Assembly: GCF_024713975.1 (NCBI RefSeq)
Contig: NC_091100.1
Coordinates: 20,509,501 to 20,573,500, forward strand
DNA length: 64,000 bases
Source: Paralichthys olivaceus
Lineage: Eukaryota > Chordata > Actinopteri > Pleuronectiformes > Paralichthyidae
Direction: 5' to 3'
The position numbers and the translations under genes were made by a program. Shown here one piece after another: positions 37,401 through 52,400 of this stretch. Every line of letters begins with the position of its first letter. The first letter of the stretch is position 1. The notes below the pieces were generated by a model. The model saw only the letters and a program-made list of their open reading frames with translations, ran no database searches and was not told the DNA's origin.

Positions 37401-40400
37401 CTCCTGGAAAAGAGAAGAATAACAGAACATAAAAAACAAAAATGGTGCGTGTTGGTAGTCTTTTATATAAGACACCACCAGGAGGCGACACCTACTCGTC
37501 TGCGTTTCTCAAAGTTGATGAGTCCGCCCTGTGAAAAGAGATGAACAACCAGTTTAATATGGTGTCAAGTGTGATAAAAACCTCAAATGCTTGGTCTGTG
37601 GGTGGGATGTGTTCTCACCTCCACTGTGTCAGTCAGTGCTGTGTCCAGCATGGTGAGGACGGTCAGATACGTGCCCAGGTACGGCACAACTCCACTGCTC
37701 AGGTTCTGTGGACAATAATCAAACTATGTGTTTACCACTGAAAAATAATAGAATATAGATTTTTTTGTTTAATTTAATAAAGATGATGCAGATATGAGAG
37801 TAGTGAACTCCTAATTGTTGTTCTCTCTCTCGTCTTTCTCATTCCAGCCTGATGTTCATTTTGTAAATTAAGGTCCCATTTAGAGTCAAAGAGATTATAA
37901 AGCACTGAATGAATTGTAAATTAGACATATTTAGAGGACTGATATTTATGAGTGTATGTAATTTCACTGTTGGGCCTTGAGCTATTCGCTTAACTGAGTA
38001 ACAATGTAGTTTCTGATGTGTTTGTCTCCTGCCATGAAGATTGACTGATCTATCACCAAAAACAAATCATCTAGAGCTAAATTGAATCTGGCCCCTTAAA
38101 CCAGGGTCTGAGTCATCATGGAATATCACACACATGATACCTCATTACTTTTCTCTTATAACTGCACAGCATTGGTGACTTGTGTACTAGATCTCTGATA
38201 ACACATGATAACTGAGACACGCCCGACCTGAGGATTATGAGTCAACCCGTGCATCACCACTGCCTATGGCCGTAGCCCTGGCTACGTCAAGTTAAACCAC
38301 TGAGATTGAGCCAGATACTTGAAGAGTTAAGATTGAAATAACAAATAAGAAATTCCATATTTTATTCCTCATAGTCATAAGTCATAATGATAGGAATACA
38401 CAAATAAAACTGACAGAGAGAGACAGACTAGTTAAAACACACAAAAATCACAATTTAAACAGGGTGAAAATTCTAAAACACTTTCACAGTTACACAGCCC
38501 CACCCAGACTGAGTAAACTGGCAAGCTGTGGGAAACAATGCAAAGGATGTTATGTAAATGAGAATACCAACAGTGATACGAGTTCCAAATGAGGGTTGGG
38601 CGGTTTGATTTGGCATATGACGACAAGTACAATGAATCACTATGATGAACGTTGGCATGGGGCAAGGGTGGGGTACATGGGTGTGTAACAGATTCACAAA
38701 CATCTGACACTGATAACCCAACCCTGTTGTGTTTTTCTATAGAACAGATTGGAAATGAAGAGGAAGCTCGGAATCAACTGACGTCTATTTTAGTAAAGTA
38801 AACCAGCTTGAGAACATGTGCCTTTTAGAGAAGCACAAGTGTAACGAATATACCTCTTCCTTTCAATTTTTACTGACTGGCACAGCTGAAACAGTCACTT
38901 CGCTTTGGTTGTCAAACCTAAAATTGAGGAACCACAAGGTTATTTCCAAACCAAAAGGTTATTTTCGTACCATCTGTTTGGACGTTGAGCAGAGCCGCGG
39001 TTTAGAGCCTGTGGTGGTGCTGCTATCTGAGGGACTGTCATCCTGAAGGAAATGGACGACAGTAATATTAGTTTTTATAGAACAAGATAATACAAATTCA
39101 GTGTCAGTATGAGAGAGCTTGGTGTGCGGCGACACAAATGTGACGAGCAGTGTGACAACTATTGTTCAGAGCCGTCCACAAGGTTTCAGCCTGTTGTGTT
39201 ACTTATGCCCTGTGTGCACTGTATCAGACACATTGTTCTCAATGAAATTAATAACTGCTTATAAACTCTGCTCGTGTCCAGCTAGCTATTTCTATTAGTG
39301 TTGGGCATGAAGAATGGGATTTTGATAATTCTTTAGAGACTGGGCTGCGGATAACAGAAATATCACTAAACACACATTCATATCTACAGCTTTTCACTGT
39401 GGACAAAGGACACAGAGCAGCAAGTGGCCTGGACACCAAACACACATCCACTCTTATAAGATCAGGTGACAAAAGCACACTAAACAAGAGATGACATTAG
39501 ACCATTAAGGGCAAGCAGTTAACTACCTATCAGAGGCCATTTGTGCAGAATACAGTCAGCAAGTGGATTGATTACCTTCACCAAGAGGTTATGTTTTCAT
39601 TGCCGTTGGTTTGTGTGTTATTTAGCAGGATTACACAAAAAACCTTTGGACAGACTGACACAGAACTTGGTGGAAGGATGTGGTATAGGTCAGAGAAGAG
39701 CATTCAATTTTGTTGCATAAAAAGGTGAAAATAAATAAAGCTACTGGTGAAGCATGAAGTAAGCTCACATTTTCCTACTGCACTTCATTCAATGGAGCAA
39801 TTTAATCAATTTCAATAGATCTTTCCCTCATGTATTAGACATTAACGTACCTCCACGAGGATCTCTCTTGTGGTTAACACACAGTTTTCATCAGGAAAAG
39901 TGTCACACAGGTGGTCGAATGCGGCCGTGCTCTCCCTGAAACCAAGTTCATTCAGTTAAAACAGTTTTCTTAAATATAGAGTCAAAATTCACCTTAATGA
40001 GTAATTCATCTTTCTAACCGACAAAAAAAAGCACTGATGTAAACAAAACTTTATTGGTGGAGTAAATAAAACAAGGTGCGTTCTTTTTCTCAAGGATAAT
40101 AATACAATCCTGGTTTGGAGTTCAGTTGGTCACATAACACGCAGGCTTCTTTATTCTGAATGCAGCTGTCTTGTGTTAAACATAATCAACGCACCCATTC
40201 ACTTGAAACCTCCCGAGAATGTCCTGCTTCATTCTTATAACGGACCACTCGTACATCAACCAGTCTGAACACAGGTTTATTTAAAACAACTCTGTTCTTT
40301 ATGTTCTCAGTAAAACAACCCTGCAGAGTCTTGAAACTGTTTGCTGACCTGCTGACAGCCGCCCAGGTCTTCTTGAGGCGATACACAGCGTTGGACTGCA

Positions 40401-43400
40401 GCGCTGACAGGATCGCTCTCAAAGACGAGAAATTCTTCAACTCTCTACACTCCTACACAGACACAAAATAAGGGTTTGTTATGCTTTTTATTTAAACGTA
40501 AACTCATTTATGTCAGTAACTTGAAGTTACTTTCCACCCTGACCTGTGCAACAGCGATCCACCTCTCAATGATGCGTGCTCTGTGGGCGGGGCTGGCGTG
40601 CGAGCAGCGAGGTGAGCTCGGGGCCGTGGAGGGGTACAGGAAGTTAGAGGAGGAGACGGGCGATGAGATGGGAGAGGAAGTGGGAGGGCTGGGTGAGGAC
40701 GGACAGAGGAGTGAGGTGATGACACGGTTAGTGACGGCGTTGAACTGGAAGATGGTGGCACGGACGGTGGGCGCCAAGTTTCTGTTATCTTTCTTGTCAC
40801 GCTGGGACCAGACGCAGCCCAGGCAGTGGAAGGGCACCACTCTGGCAAACAGATCCTGAGGGACAGACCATGACAAGACACACAGTGTGAGTTGGTGACC
40901 TGCTGTGACGCAGTAATGAGCTCTCAGATGTTTGTTTATAAAACCTACAGCGTCCAGTCTGGTCAGCTGCTCCGCTATTTCTCTCACAGGGAGGTCCATA
41001 AAGCTGTGTTTGTCCTCCTTAGCAGACGTGTCACTTCCGTCCTCCTCATCCCTGGGATCCTGCTGCAATGATTTACCACTGTCCTGTGACGCAGACCGGC
41101 TACAATCTGTCACACACACAGAATCATAAATGACAATCAAACAGGCTGCTCCATGGAAAGTCAAACAAAACATTGACAAACACTCAATAATGCATCACTT
41201 ATACAGGAGAGAAAAATGGTGCCAGAATATTTTATGACCATATGTTAAACAACAAGTATCATTTCACTTAAAGCTACAGTGTGCAGAATTTAGTGACATG
41301 TAGCAGTGAAGTTGCATGATGCAGCTGAACACCCCTCACCTCACCCTCTCCTTCCAAACATGATACAGAACCTGTGGCAGCTTCAGTTGTCATAAAAACT
41401 CTAAAGGTTTTTAGTTTGTCCAGTTTGGACTAATGTAAAAAAAATGGCGGCCTCCATGGAGGGGACCCCCTCCGATGTAAATATAAAGTTTTTCAATATG
41501 AAAGATCCATTCTAGGTTAAAGAAAACAAAAATTCATACGATTTAGATGAAACACATTTTACATAATATTTCTGGATAGATCCCTTTCACCCAAATCTTA
41601 CACACCGGACCTTTAAATGAATCATTTCAGCACAGTGAGCATAGTGCAGTGCCAATTCTAAATCTGTTTGTTCTCTTTTCCTCTGTTCAAGCTCTGGAGC
41701 CACTTCAGAATTTTTCCTTGTCATTAGTGAGTCCTCCTCAAACAGTTCTACAATAAACTGTCATTTTTTATTGTTTGTGTGCTGAACGTTGTGTGCACAG
41801 CTATTTAAAGTATATGGTGAAGAGTATAGTTAGAAAACTCTGCGTTCATCCTAACTTGTTTATCTGCAGTGACAATTTTATGTTAATTGGTTTTTATCAA
41901 ATGACACAAACTTCTGACCCAAGTTTACAGATTTTCTTATTCAAAGCTCTGAGATTCCGCCTGATATAAAACACAGCAACCAAATAAACATTAAAGACAA
42001 CTTGTAAAACAGGAAGTGAATCTGTCAATGTTGTTGCCATGACGAAGATCTGCACCAGTAACAGGTCAGACTGTTTGTGTCTGTGTCTCAGTTGATATGT
42101 GAAATAAAAATAATCAAATCATCAAAATGTCTAGCAGCTGCTGTAGTTTATAAGAGGAATGTAGAAGAAGATATGACTCTTAACTCTAAAGGCACATTGC
42201 CTGCTACAGAGCTCTGGTCGCCTGTTTTATTAAACCTTTTAAAATATGTATTGTATTGAGTTCCCAAAGCGTTCCAAACTCAGCACTGCACTTTCTTGGG
42301 CAATTTAAAATACACATGCAAAGTGTAAAGCCGATTAGATGGTTCTCAAAGACAAATAGACTTTTGTAAAATTTGTCGGTATATATATGTATGATTTAAA
42401 GGTTGGTGAACTGCAAATTTAAATATATTAACATGTTTATACAGTTATATTGTTCCTGCAATAAAGACAAAGTTTAACTAAAAACTCGTGCTTAAACTTT
42501 GGTGCCTGTGCTATAAAACTATCAACCTAAATGTTTATTATATATATTTATTATATATGTTTATGTTTATGTACAGCCCTGATCCTTGTTTACAGCCGAG
42601 GGCAGTCAACTGTTCAGCTCAAGTTTTTTCTCTCCATACTCTCTCTTATACATATTCCACACATCATGTATCTACAGTACACATGCACAGCCACCACCAT
42701 CACCAGCAGGACATGCACTGTGGTGGCAGGACATAAACAGATAATACGTAACTGCACCTATGTACCTTGTTCCTGTAGCCTCTTGAGCAGGGTCTCAGCA
42801 GTCTTAGCAAGACGTCTGAAGCAGATGCGATGGTGCAAGTGTGCACAAATCAGCCTGAGGGCCGGGTACTGGGGGGGTTCATGGAAGTCTTCACTGTAGT
42901 CCATCAGCCACAGCCGAATCACTGGGGGTAAGGTACTGAAGGGAGGAAGGGGACGTTAGTTGATTCCACAGAAAGTATACAAAAGCCTGCACTAAAAACT
43001 TGATCCACACTAGGTGCTGGATAAAGGTGACAAAAATCAGAAGACCTAAATGTCAACACACCAGTTGATGCTTTCATAAACATATTTATAGGTTTATAGG
43101 AGGTAAAATAAATAAGCTGAAGCTTTTACCAGACAAAACTATGCAAACTCAATTTGGATTGAAGGCAAAACTAGATGAATCTCACCTGCGAGGGCAGACA
43201 GTGTTATCCAGGTTGGCGATTGAGTCGTCTCTGTGGGAAAGGAAAACACAGTCATCAGGGCCTCATTCACCAATATGTTCTTTAGAGTTTTCTTACATTT
43301 GTTCTTGAGAAGTTTCTAAGAAGACGTCAGATTCATGACGCATTCTTAAACTGCAGAATTGTTTGCATCTGTGATCTTATACTGATGAGTGCCAAGTCCT

Positions 43401-46400
43401 CGTATGTTGAAAGAGCATGAATTTTTAGGTAAACTGCCAATGTCCGTAAAAAAAATGGCATGAGACTGCAGTGCCGTGTGCACACAGAGAAATCACAGAC
43501 ACTGAAAAGAACATTTAAGAATTCAGGAATGATTGAACGAAAATCTAAAGACGGCAACACACTGGACTCAAAGCGTAACAAAAGCATTAGCAGTGCACAT
43601 TAAATACCACAAAAAATATACATGGAATGTGCAGTAGTTACATGTTCAGTAAAAGCTGTATCCGGAGAAAGTTGAATAACTGAAGTTAAAAAATAGTTTG
43701 ATCTCCGATCTGAATTAAAAATTTATAATTTCAAACTCAGAAGCGAGAGGGGGAAGAGGACAGGAAAGGAAGGTGCACAGATTTATCAGAGCTGGAGCAG
43801 TGCATCATTGGAAACAAAGAACTGCAAGTGAACCCTCAGCTGAGCATCCGTGGACACTTGACCTGAGCCTGACGGGACCATCGGGACCTGACATGCCGGG
43901 ACGGGTTCAGAGAAAACACTTTGAAAGCTAATCGGGTTCATTGGGTGCACACACAGGGAGCACTGCATCCACAGACCAGTGTGTAAAACCTAAAGATGGG
44001 TGACTAAATATTCTCCTCTGCAACATGTTCACGTATAGACCAAATATTCTTTTCACTTCTCTGTCTTTTTGCAATGTGCACAATCGGAGCAAATAATTGA
44101 GCGTGTTTGAATTTAATTAAATAGCACCTATCAAGTTACAGTACAGGTGGTTTCAAAAAAGATTTCCTGTACAAAATCCTGCAAGTCAAAGGATGAAAAA
44201 CAGACTTCCCAAGTTGTGCATAGGCTGACCTCACAGGAAACCTGATGTCACCAGCACCACAGATATGAGGGCGACTGTTTCACACATAATACAACAACTC
44301 TACAGAACAGATGGACAGTTTCAAATGAGAAGCAATTAGCAGCACAATGAGCAAAGATGAGCTTTAAAGAACTGACAAAGAACTGAGTTCTGTGGGAAAT
44401 AAACTCCACAGCTGGATTAATGACAGAGGAGTCTTAATATGTCTAACTCCAACATGTATTAGTTTCAGACGGGACATTCCTGCAGGTAAGTTCTCAATAA
44501 AATCAAATCTTTAATGACAGAGATTTAAAAACTTCTCTGCAGGGTGTGGTGGGCGTATCCATGGCCACTGAGGAATGGAACAAATCTCCCAGGGTGCTTT
44601 GTTTAGCTCATGACAATAATACCTGTCAGACTTGCAGAGCGCCAATAGAGACTCACTTTGAGAACAGCCGAGGCAACGTAAAGGAGGGTGTTACATTTCT
44701 GTCTTTGGGGATTGATGTGTCCATGTGGCATGTAGAACTTGGTTTTGCATATATGTGCTCTACTTATGTCTGAACCTTGTTAAAACAGTAACACACACCA
44801 GAGCAGGCATGTCTGCGGCAGAGAACACAGACTGAGAACATGCTGTGATGATTCTTGTAATTTTTTCAATGAATTCCTTGTTGTGTCGTCTGTGTTTCTG
44901 GTGAGTCCTTCATGTTCTTGAGACAGATTAATATAAAGATTAAAAAAATATATTATTTACAAAAGTTTCTACTTTTGTGATTTTCAGTTTTGCCAAGCTT
45001 GGCATCATCAGACCATTTGATTATTTTTTTTATTTTGTATCTCCTCCATGTTAGTGGATTGGAAATAGACCAGATTACAATCTCAAGTACTTAATTTAAA
45101 TCAGTCAAATTGTAAAAACAATTTTACTGTTTTATTACCTTTTTCCTTTTTAATATTTATCATAATTTCATATGGGTAAGCCTTCTGTAAAGATTTTCCT
45201 GAGCACAAACTGTAAAAAAAACTTAACTTCACTTTTTTGCGGTTTTATCAAGATATAGACAAGAAATCTGACACCACTTGTTTGTACAATAAATATGTAG
45301 CTATACCACAAACTGGTTAGCTTGACTAAGAATAAAGACTAAACTTCTGGTAACAGTTAGCTGGTTCTGTTTGAAGATACTAAAATCCTCCATAAAACTT
45401 AATTCTTTGTTCCTTACTTACACCTATAATGTGTTTATAAGTGGATTTTGTCATGTTATTAAAGAGCCAGGATATCAGTTTCCCTGTTTCCAGTGTTTAT
45501 GCAGTGTTGCATCCAGTGTTTCCAAGTTTAGCTAACATATTTGGCTTATAGAATGAATATTAGGGTTAGTAATGTTTCTCTCTCTTCTCATTTGAGATAA
45601 ACTAAGCAGATCTGTCAGAGTCAAATGTAAACAATGGCGTAATGTGTGGGCTTTCTGAGCAGCTGACTGCTCCCACGTGGTTTTTTTTCTGTATAGCGCC
45701 TCCGTGTGGACAGTTTCTCACCTCTGAAACAGCAGCTCGATGAGGGTGCTGGTGGAGGTGAAGGCCCTGTAGGTGGAGAGGAAGACACGGGTGAAGTCGG
45801 GCTCCTGGTTGTCAGGGTCCAGCAGGTGGGTAACCAGACGCTCCAGGGTGGCGGCCTTCAGCCGTCGCACCTTCACCGTGTGATACTGGGCGAAAGCCGT
45901 GGCCAGCTCCCCCGTGTCGGAATTCGGCAGGACGGGCTCCCTGCGGAGCGTGATGCCAAACAAGGCCCCGTCCTCCTCCTCCTCCCCCCACTCCTGCACC
46001 GGGTCCTGCAGGGGAGAATGCAAGGTCATCAAGATCTGGCAAACGTCACATGCAAATACTTGATATTGCCTATTTTCTTCTCTTTTTTTTATGATAATGT
46101 AAGTAAAACAGACAACTTCATCACACACTTAAGAGCTTGTCACAAATACTTAAAGGAAAAACAGAATGTCCCTTAACTTTATAGGGGAAACCTGTAGAAG
46201 TGTACTTTTGTGCAGATATGCGAAGGCTAAACTCAGTATGTTTTTTCCCTGTACTTAATAACTACAACTATATCTTTGTAAACAGCCACAGAGCTCCCTG
46301 AATTATCTACTTAACTGCCACAATCTTGAATATCAGCAACAAAGACCTCATGACAAATGCAATAAGCCTTCAAAATGAGAAATTTCATTTTAAAAGGGTC

Positions 46401-49400
46401 AAACTCAGCATCAATTAACGTCATTCTCAGCTTCTGCTTGTGTCCCAGTTTCTGACGTAGACGTGTCACCTGGACCCATGAGTTGACAAAGAGTCATTCA
46501 CTGCTTTATGTGTTTATGTGATCAAACACAGGGAGAATTTATTGAACCATGATCCAGTTTTTAAAAAATCTTAATTCACTTCCATCTTTGTACAGCAATA
46601 CATGTCCCCTCTATGTGTTAGTGTCTTTGGTAGATCTGATCATGTTTTTCCTACCTCTGGAAAATATTATTAGATGGTAAACAGTAAATTAAAAATCTGT
46701 GTTTTCAGTTCCCCTGACTGACTAAAGACTAGTGTTCTACCACTTCCTGAACTTCAGACAAACACAGACAATGGTGTCACATAGTTACACGGGAAACCCA
46801 ACAGAAGGAGGAAATAAACAGGTTGAATCAGCAGTGTTTTCTGAACCATTGTTGATGCTGGGAAAAAACAACCAAATCACCACAGAATTTTTGAAATGGT
46901 TAATCATCTGGAAATGTATCACAGTTTACCATGTAGCATTCATCCTTTTGGAAAACTATAACGTCACGATGTTTATTAGAGCTTCGGCTCTACAACAGCA
47001 ACTGCTTTCACTTAACAATCATCACTACAGTACCACAGTGGTGTGTGTATGTTTTAGCTGCCTTCAGGGAGTTGGGTTCATAAGGGGAAGCATAAATGTA
47101 CGTGGGAAACCTCTGATACAACACTGAAGCCTGATGCTGCTGTTTACAGTGAATCTTTATTTAGGCCAAATCTGAGCTTTGTTGTTACAAGCTGGTCTAA
47201 CAACTAGAAACCGGCAGGCACATCTGGTTGGTTTACCAGCTCTGTCGAGCTGACACACTGATCGTGTCATTGCATGTCTCTGTAGATGATGATTTGTCGA
47301 ACAACTGAAATTTTGTAAACAACTATAACAAAAAAAATTGTCCATTAATGGACCACACCCCTGCCATTTTCAAAACATAATCTTTAGTATTTCATATCTT
47401 ACAGTCATATTCATATTGATCATTTTTCACTTATTATTTAGCAGCAAACAATGAGAAACAAATACCTCCAGTTGTTTCTTTCATATTCATTCAATTGATT
47501 ATGAGCACTTATATTCAGTTATGAGCAAGAACTGCGAGATTGATTCATACCGAAACACCACGTGACAAGTGATTGGACGATACACACAAGACACAAGAGA
47601 ATAAATGCAAATCCTGCAGGACATCTAACTGAAGAGGACAATTTTTTAATATAAAAATATAAAATTATTATGATTATTATTAACAAGTTAAGCCTGTACT
47701 GTGCATCTGCAGAAATTACTAAGATTAAAGAGACAAGTGACAATAAAACAGAATAAATTATATAAGAAATGAGTAACATTTAAATGTAAGTCTTGAATGG
47801 TGTGTTTTATTTTGTACATCTAATTCATATCAGTAGGCTAAATAACTTATACAAATATTTGAATCAAAACTTTAAATTCTAACCATCATGGGGTAGGATT
47901 TATTGTAGCACTGTTGGATCAGGCTGCAGGAAGTTTCAATCAAGGTGAGACTAATAATAATAATACATGGACAGTGTCAGTGAATGTCCCGGGAGCCAGA
48001 GAAACACGAGTTGTTGTCAAAATGCAACACGCTGCTGGTCATAATATCTGCTTGTCACCGCACATCCAGCAAGTAGTCACAGCCCAGGAATGAGGCTCTA
48101 GCGCTGGACTGCCATAGGAAACAATGCGACCGTGCAGACAAGTGTTCTTTGACCCAGATCTAACAAAAGAATGAGCCTGTGTGAAAACACCTGAAATCAC
48201 ATGACAGAAACTCCAGCCTCGAACCAGTGGGCTGACTGTCACACACCATCACACCATCATAATGTTCAGAGACTGGAACTGGGAAATAAAACAGACGTTA
48301 ACCTCTTGTGACGAGGTTTCTGGTTGAGGACAGAGCCGCATAAAGGAGAATATAAAGAAGCCTACCATAGATAAGTGCCATTTCCCCATGTTTAGCTCGT
48401 GAGCGACGTGTGTGCGGTCCCGCAGCTGTGTGACACGGACAGATGTGCAGGGCAGACCGTGGTCAGGAGGTGGGCTCCGTCCTCACACACCTCACCGCAC
48501 ACTCCTCCATCCCTCACACCTCCCCACACGCTCCTCCGTCCCTCGCTCCTCCTGTCTGGACTCGTGTCCGGCAGCTGGACGAGCTGACGAGGGAGGGGAG
48601 GCGGTATGTGGCGGGGCGGGGAAGACCAGCCAGGTGTGGGCGGGGATAACAGTATGAGCCAATGGGAATTATCGTTTTAATTATGCATAGGTAATATATA
48701 TACAGAGGGTATAACTGGAAAATAATTGGTAATGTCACTGCTGATAAGATTATTCAACTGTTTCAATTGATTTCATTTCATTTCTCTATTTATCTGACAG
48801 TGACTATGCTCATTAAAGGGATAGTTCACCCCAAAATAAAAAAACAACTCATTATCTACCCACCACTGTGCAGATGGAGGGGTGGGTGAAGTGTCTGAGT
48901 CCACAAAACTCTTTCAGAGTTTCAGGGGTAAACAGCATTGCAGCCAAATCAAATAGTAAATGGTGACCACTTGTAAAAAAACAACAGAATAAAAACATAA
49001 AATTCCTTCATACTGGTCGTGTGGTGTCCAGGAGCCCCGACATGTTTTAAACCTAAATGTCCTCAGATCAGTTCCTCTGGAGCAGTGTTCGCGTGTGGCT
49101 CATTTTAAAATCTAACAAAGACAAACTGCAGCCAGTAGAAAGTCAGTAGTAGACTGTCGCACATGGCTGATCATCAGTAAGCCATTTCTTCAGCCGACCA
49201 CTAAAATAACGATAAGTATTTACTTCTCTTATTTTCAATGGCAACATATTCAATTCTTTAGATGCAGTCACTAGACTAAAAGCACTTCTTCCAGCGGGAA
49301 GGATACTCTCGTGATTCCTCTGCATGGTAACCTGAGTGCCTGCTCTTTGCACAACAAACGTCTTCAGTGGAGGTGGAGCAGTGTTGTGTAATATCTTATA

Positions 49401-52400
49401 AACTAGACAAAGGTTACTATATTCGATCAGGTTTTCCAAACTTAAAAGTCTATGTTAACTTAATAATCAATAACATTAATTGATGTAACAGTTATCGATC
49501 ATAACTGTGGCAGCACTACCACACCTCTACGTGCTGTCATGTAGTGCTTCTCATTCTGTGTGATGTCCTGTGAAAGCAAATCTGAATTGTGGTGCTTCAG
49601 TAAAAGCTGTAAAAAGTTCTGCCTTTCAAGTAATTATGGTCACCTTGAAGTGATCACGTCAAGCTGATGCTGCAACATATATGAAGGTGAATTACATCTT
49701 TCATGCCAGCACATCCAGCAGCTGCAGCAGCAAGGTCAACAACATCGCTAGGGAGACCCAGGGTGAGGGCACAACTCAGACAAGATAAACATGATGAGGT
49801 CAGACCTCATCTCGCTTAGTTGACATTCTGAAATCTGTAATTTTGTTTCCAAGTTCATTGTGCTGTGTATAGTGCTGCTGTCTACACTTTACTGTGAGTG
49901 TCTGCACATTGAGTAGACACGTGTGACTACTTTGTAGCTTGCTCATCATCAATGCCGCCCACGTCTTCATCTTCACCTCCCTCCTCCAACATGAGGATAT
50001 GATCACATCTCTCAGTGCCAGATAATGGAGGGAGGGGTACTGATGTTTGTCTGGGGGAGAAAGTCGAGGGCAGTATCTTTTATCCCAGTCTGTCCCTGCC
50101 AGCAGTCAAATATAGTAGTGGTAGTGTGATGGTCCACGACTTGTCATCATTGATGGAACCATTAATTCAGCTCTTGTGAAAAAAAAGAATGTCCGTCCAT
50201 CAAAGTGTGACCTCAAGCTCTAGCAGAGTGGGGTAAGTAGGAGGATGATGGGAAGCACTGAGCAATCTGATGGCTTAAAAGAGATACAATTAAGCTTTTG
50301 GAGTTGACGGAATTGAGACGCTGTGACAAGACCATAAACTGGATGTTCATGCTAGAAGATCAATGGGACTGAATTCCCCCACAGTGAAGTAAAAGTACTC
50401 ACAAATATATAACTGCAGTTGTTGCCCCCAAGGTTGGCACAACCAGTTACTGTTTTAAATTAATCTTTACCTTCGATACAAGGAATAAAGATTTAAAAGC
50501 TCCATTTTGTTTTGACTCATGTTGCCTTTACCTTGTATTAAATCTTGTATTAAAATTATATTGATTGGATGAATTAGAAATGTTTAAATGTGACAAATAA
50601 GCAAAAATAGAAGAAATCAGGATGCGGGTAAATACTTATTTGTCCATATGCATACACACATATATGCATACATACATGTTATAATATTTTTTATGACATT
50701 GTGAGTTGTGAATGACTGAAATACAAAGTGAAGACGTGCTGTAGTTAACGCAGTCCCCTCACAGCAAGGTTCTGTTTGAATCCCGGTTCAGCTGGAGTTT
50801 GTCTGTGTGGAGTTTGCATGTTCTCTCCATGTCTGTGTGGATTTTCTCTGGGTGCTCCAACTTCCTCTCACACATGCAGGTTGGGGTGAGGTTAATGGGA
50901 GACTTTAAATTGTTCGTAGGTGTGAATGAGAGCATGAATGGTTGTTTGTCTCTGTATGCTGATCCTTTGATACACTGGCAAACTGTCCAGGGTGTACCCC
51001 ACCTCTTTCACAATGTCAGCTGGGATTCCGCAACCCTCAAAGGATAAGCGGTACAGACACAGATGGATACATTTTATTGAAAATAACTATTTAAAGAAAA
51101 GTAAAGACTGAGCCCTTTCTGTTGTTTGTTAGTAAGCAGGATTACACAAAATATACCATATCATTGAAACTTGGTGGAAGGATCTGGTAAAGATGAAGGA
51201 ACAACCTTTTCAAAATAGGGTGGATCCAGTAATGTTTTCACATAAATATAATGTGTTTTTCCACATTTTTTGTGAATCCCTCAAGAAAAAAAAAATCAGC
51301 CATCTGTGGAGTGGTGATATCTATGAACAGGTGACATTTGGTGCAGATCTGAATAATAAATCAGATGTATCTGTTCTCCATATGTGTATATACAATATGG
51401 TGATGAAGAGGCAGAGGTATGCACTCTCTAAAACTTCTTCTAGTTGTATAAACAGTATCTTTTCTCATGATATTAAAACATTGCAGAGATGATATAGATT
51501 TTAAGGAGATGAACTTAGAAATGAATTTCTCAGAGAGATGGATGACATTTCTTCATCCATCTCTCTCTGGATGAAGAACAGGCTCGGCAACCTTTATACA
51601 AACTCCACATTCTAACAGGTGATGTTTATTTTCAGCTCTATTAGAGCACCAACGGTAATTTTACAGGAAGAGATCAAATGTTAGATACCAAAGAAAAGAC
51701 TCGTGCAACTGGAAGCTGACTTAAGGCCAACATCCACATGCGAGGAATATTTGTTTCAGTGCCTCTTCCTTGAACAAAAATCCAGTCGGGACGGTTTTTG
51801 CCTCATGGGCGTTTGTGCCTGCTCATACCACATACCACACAAAACAGGTCTGCTGCCTGCGCTCCGAAATAAGTCAGCTCAACTTTTGACTCCAAGAAAG
51901 CAGAAATCTGGGAAAATGATTCAATTCTAGAGATGAAAACACATTTCCCAAACAGACTCAGAGTTTAAATGACGAGAAGCTAAATATTATCGTAACACTG
52001 AGAAGCAGAGCAGATGGGACGTGTTAGCTCCAGGAGAAGAATGAGCTTTTTGTTCCTCTAATGAGTTTCTGTCTCTCTCTGAACTGAACATCCACCATCA
52101 CTCTCCCACGTATGCCCGTACCACCCAGTCTCTCGGAGGCTGAACAAAAGAGCCGAGAGAGAGTGCCATGCAGCAGAGACCTCAATTACTTCTGATTAGA
52201 CACATGAATGGGTGATGTGGTGGCAGGCAGGGCACAAACAAGAGCAGGACTAAACCCCGTGGATTAGTCATTTTAGACGATGTCGATACGTGATGGTTGG
52301 AGTTATTACCCCAAAACATCAAATGGCCAAAAAGGTTTTTTGAATCATGGAAATACAATAAACGCTGCAAATTTCCTGGAGAGTCTGTTCTGATTCCTTC

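Noticed and set aside
40476-40859. 127-codon plus-strand ORF
   Set aside because: Antisense shadow of rgl3 exon 6; the GC-rich Ser/Pro coding text keeps the other strand open.
45706-46176. 156-codon plus-strand ORF
   Set aside because: Antisense shadow of rgl3 exon 2, whose minus-strand translation is clearly RalGEF-like.
50742-50785. Possible tRNA gene (box A and box B-like)
   Set aside because: No cloverleaf can be drawn and the downstream text is the known repeat body; called a SINE-like repeat instead.
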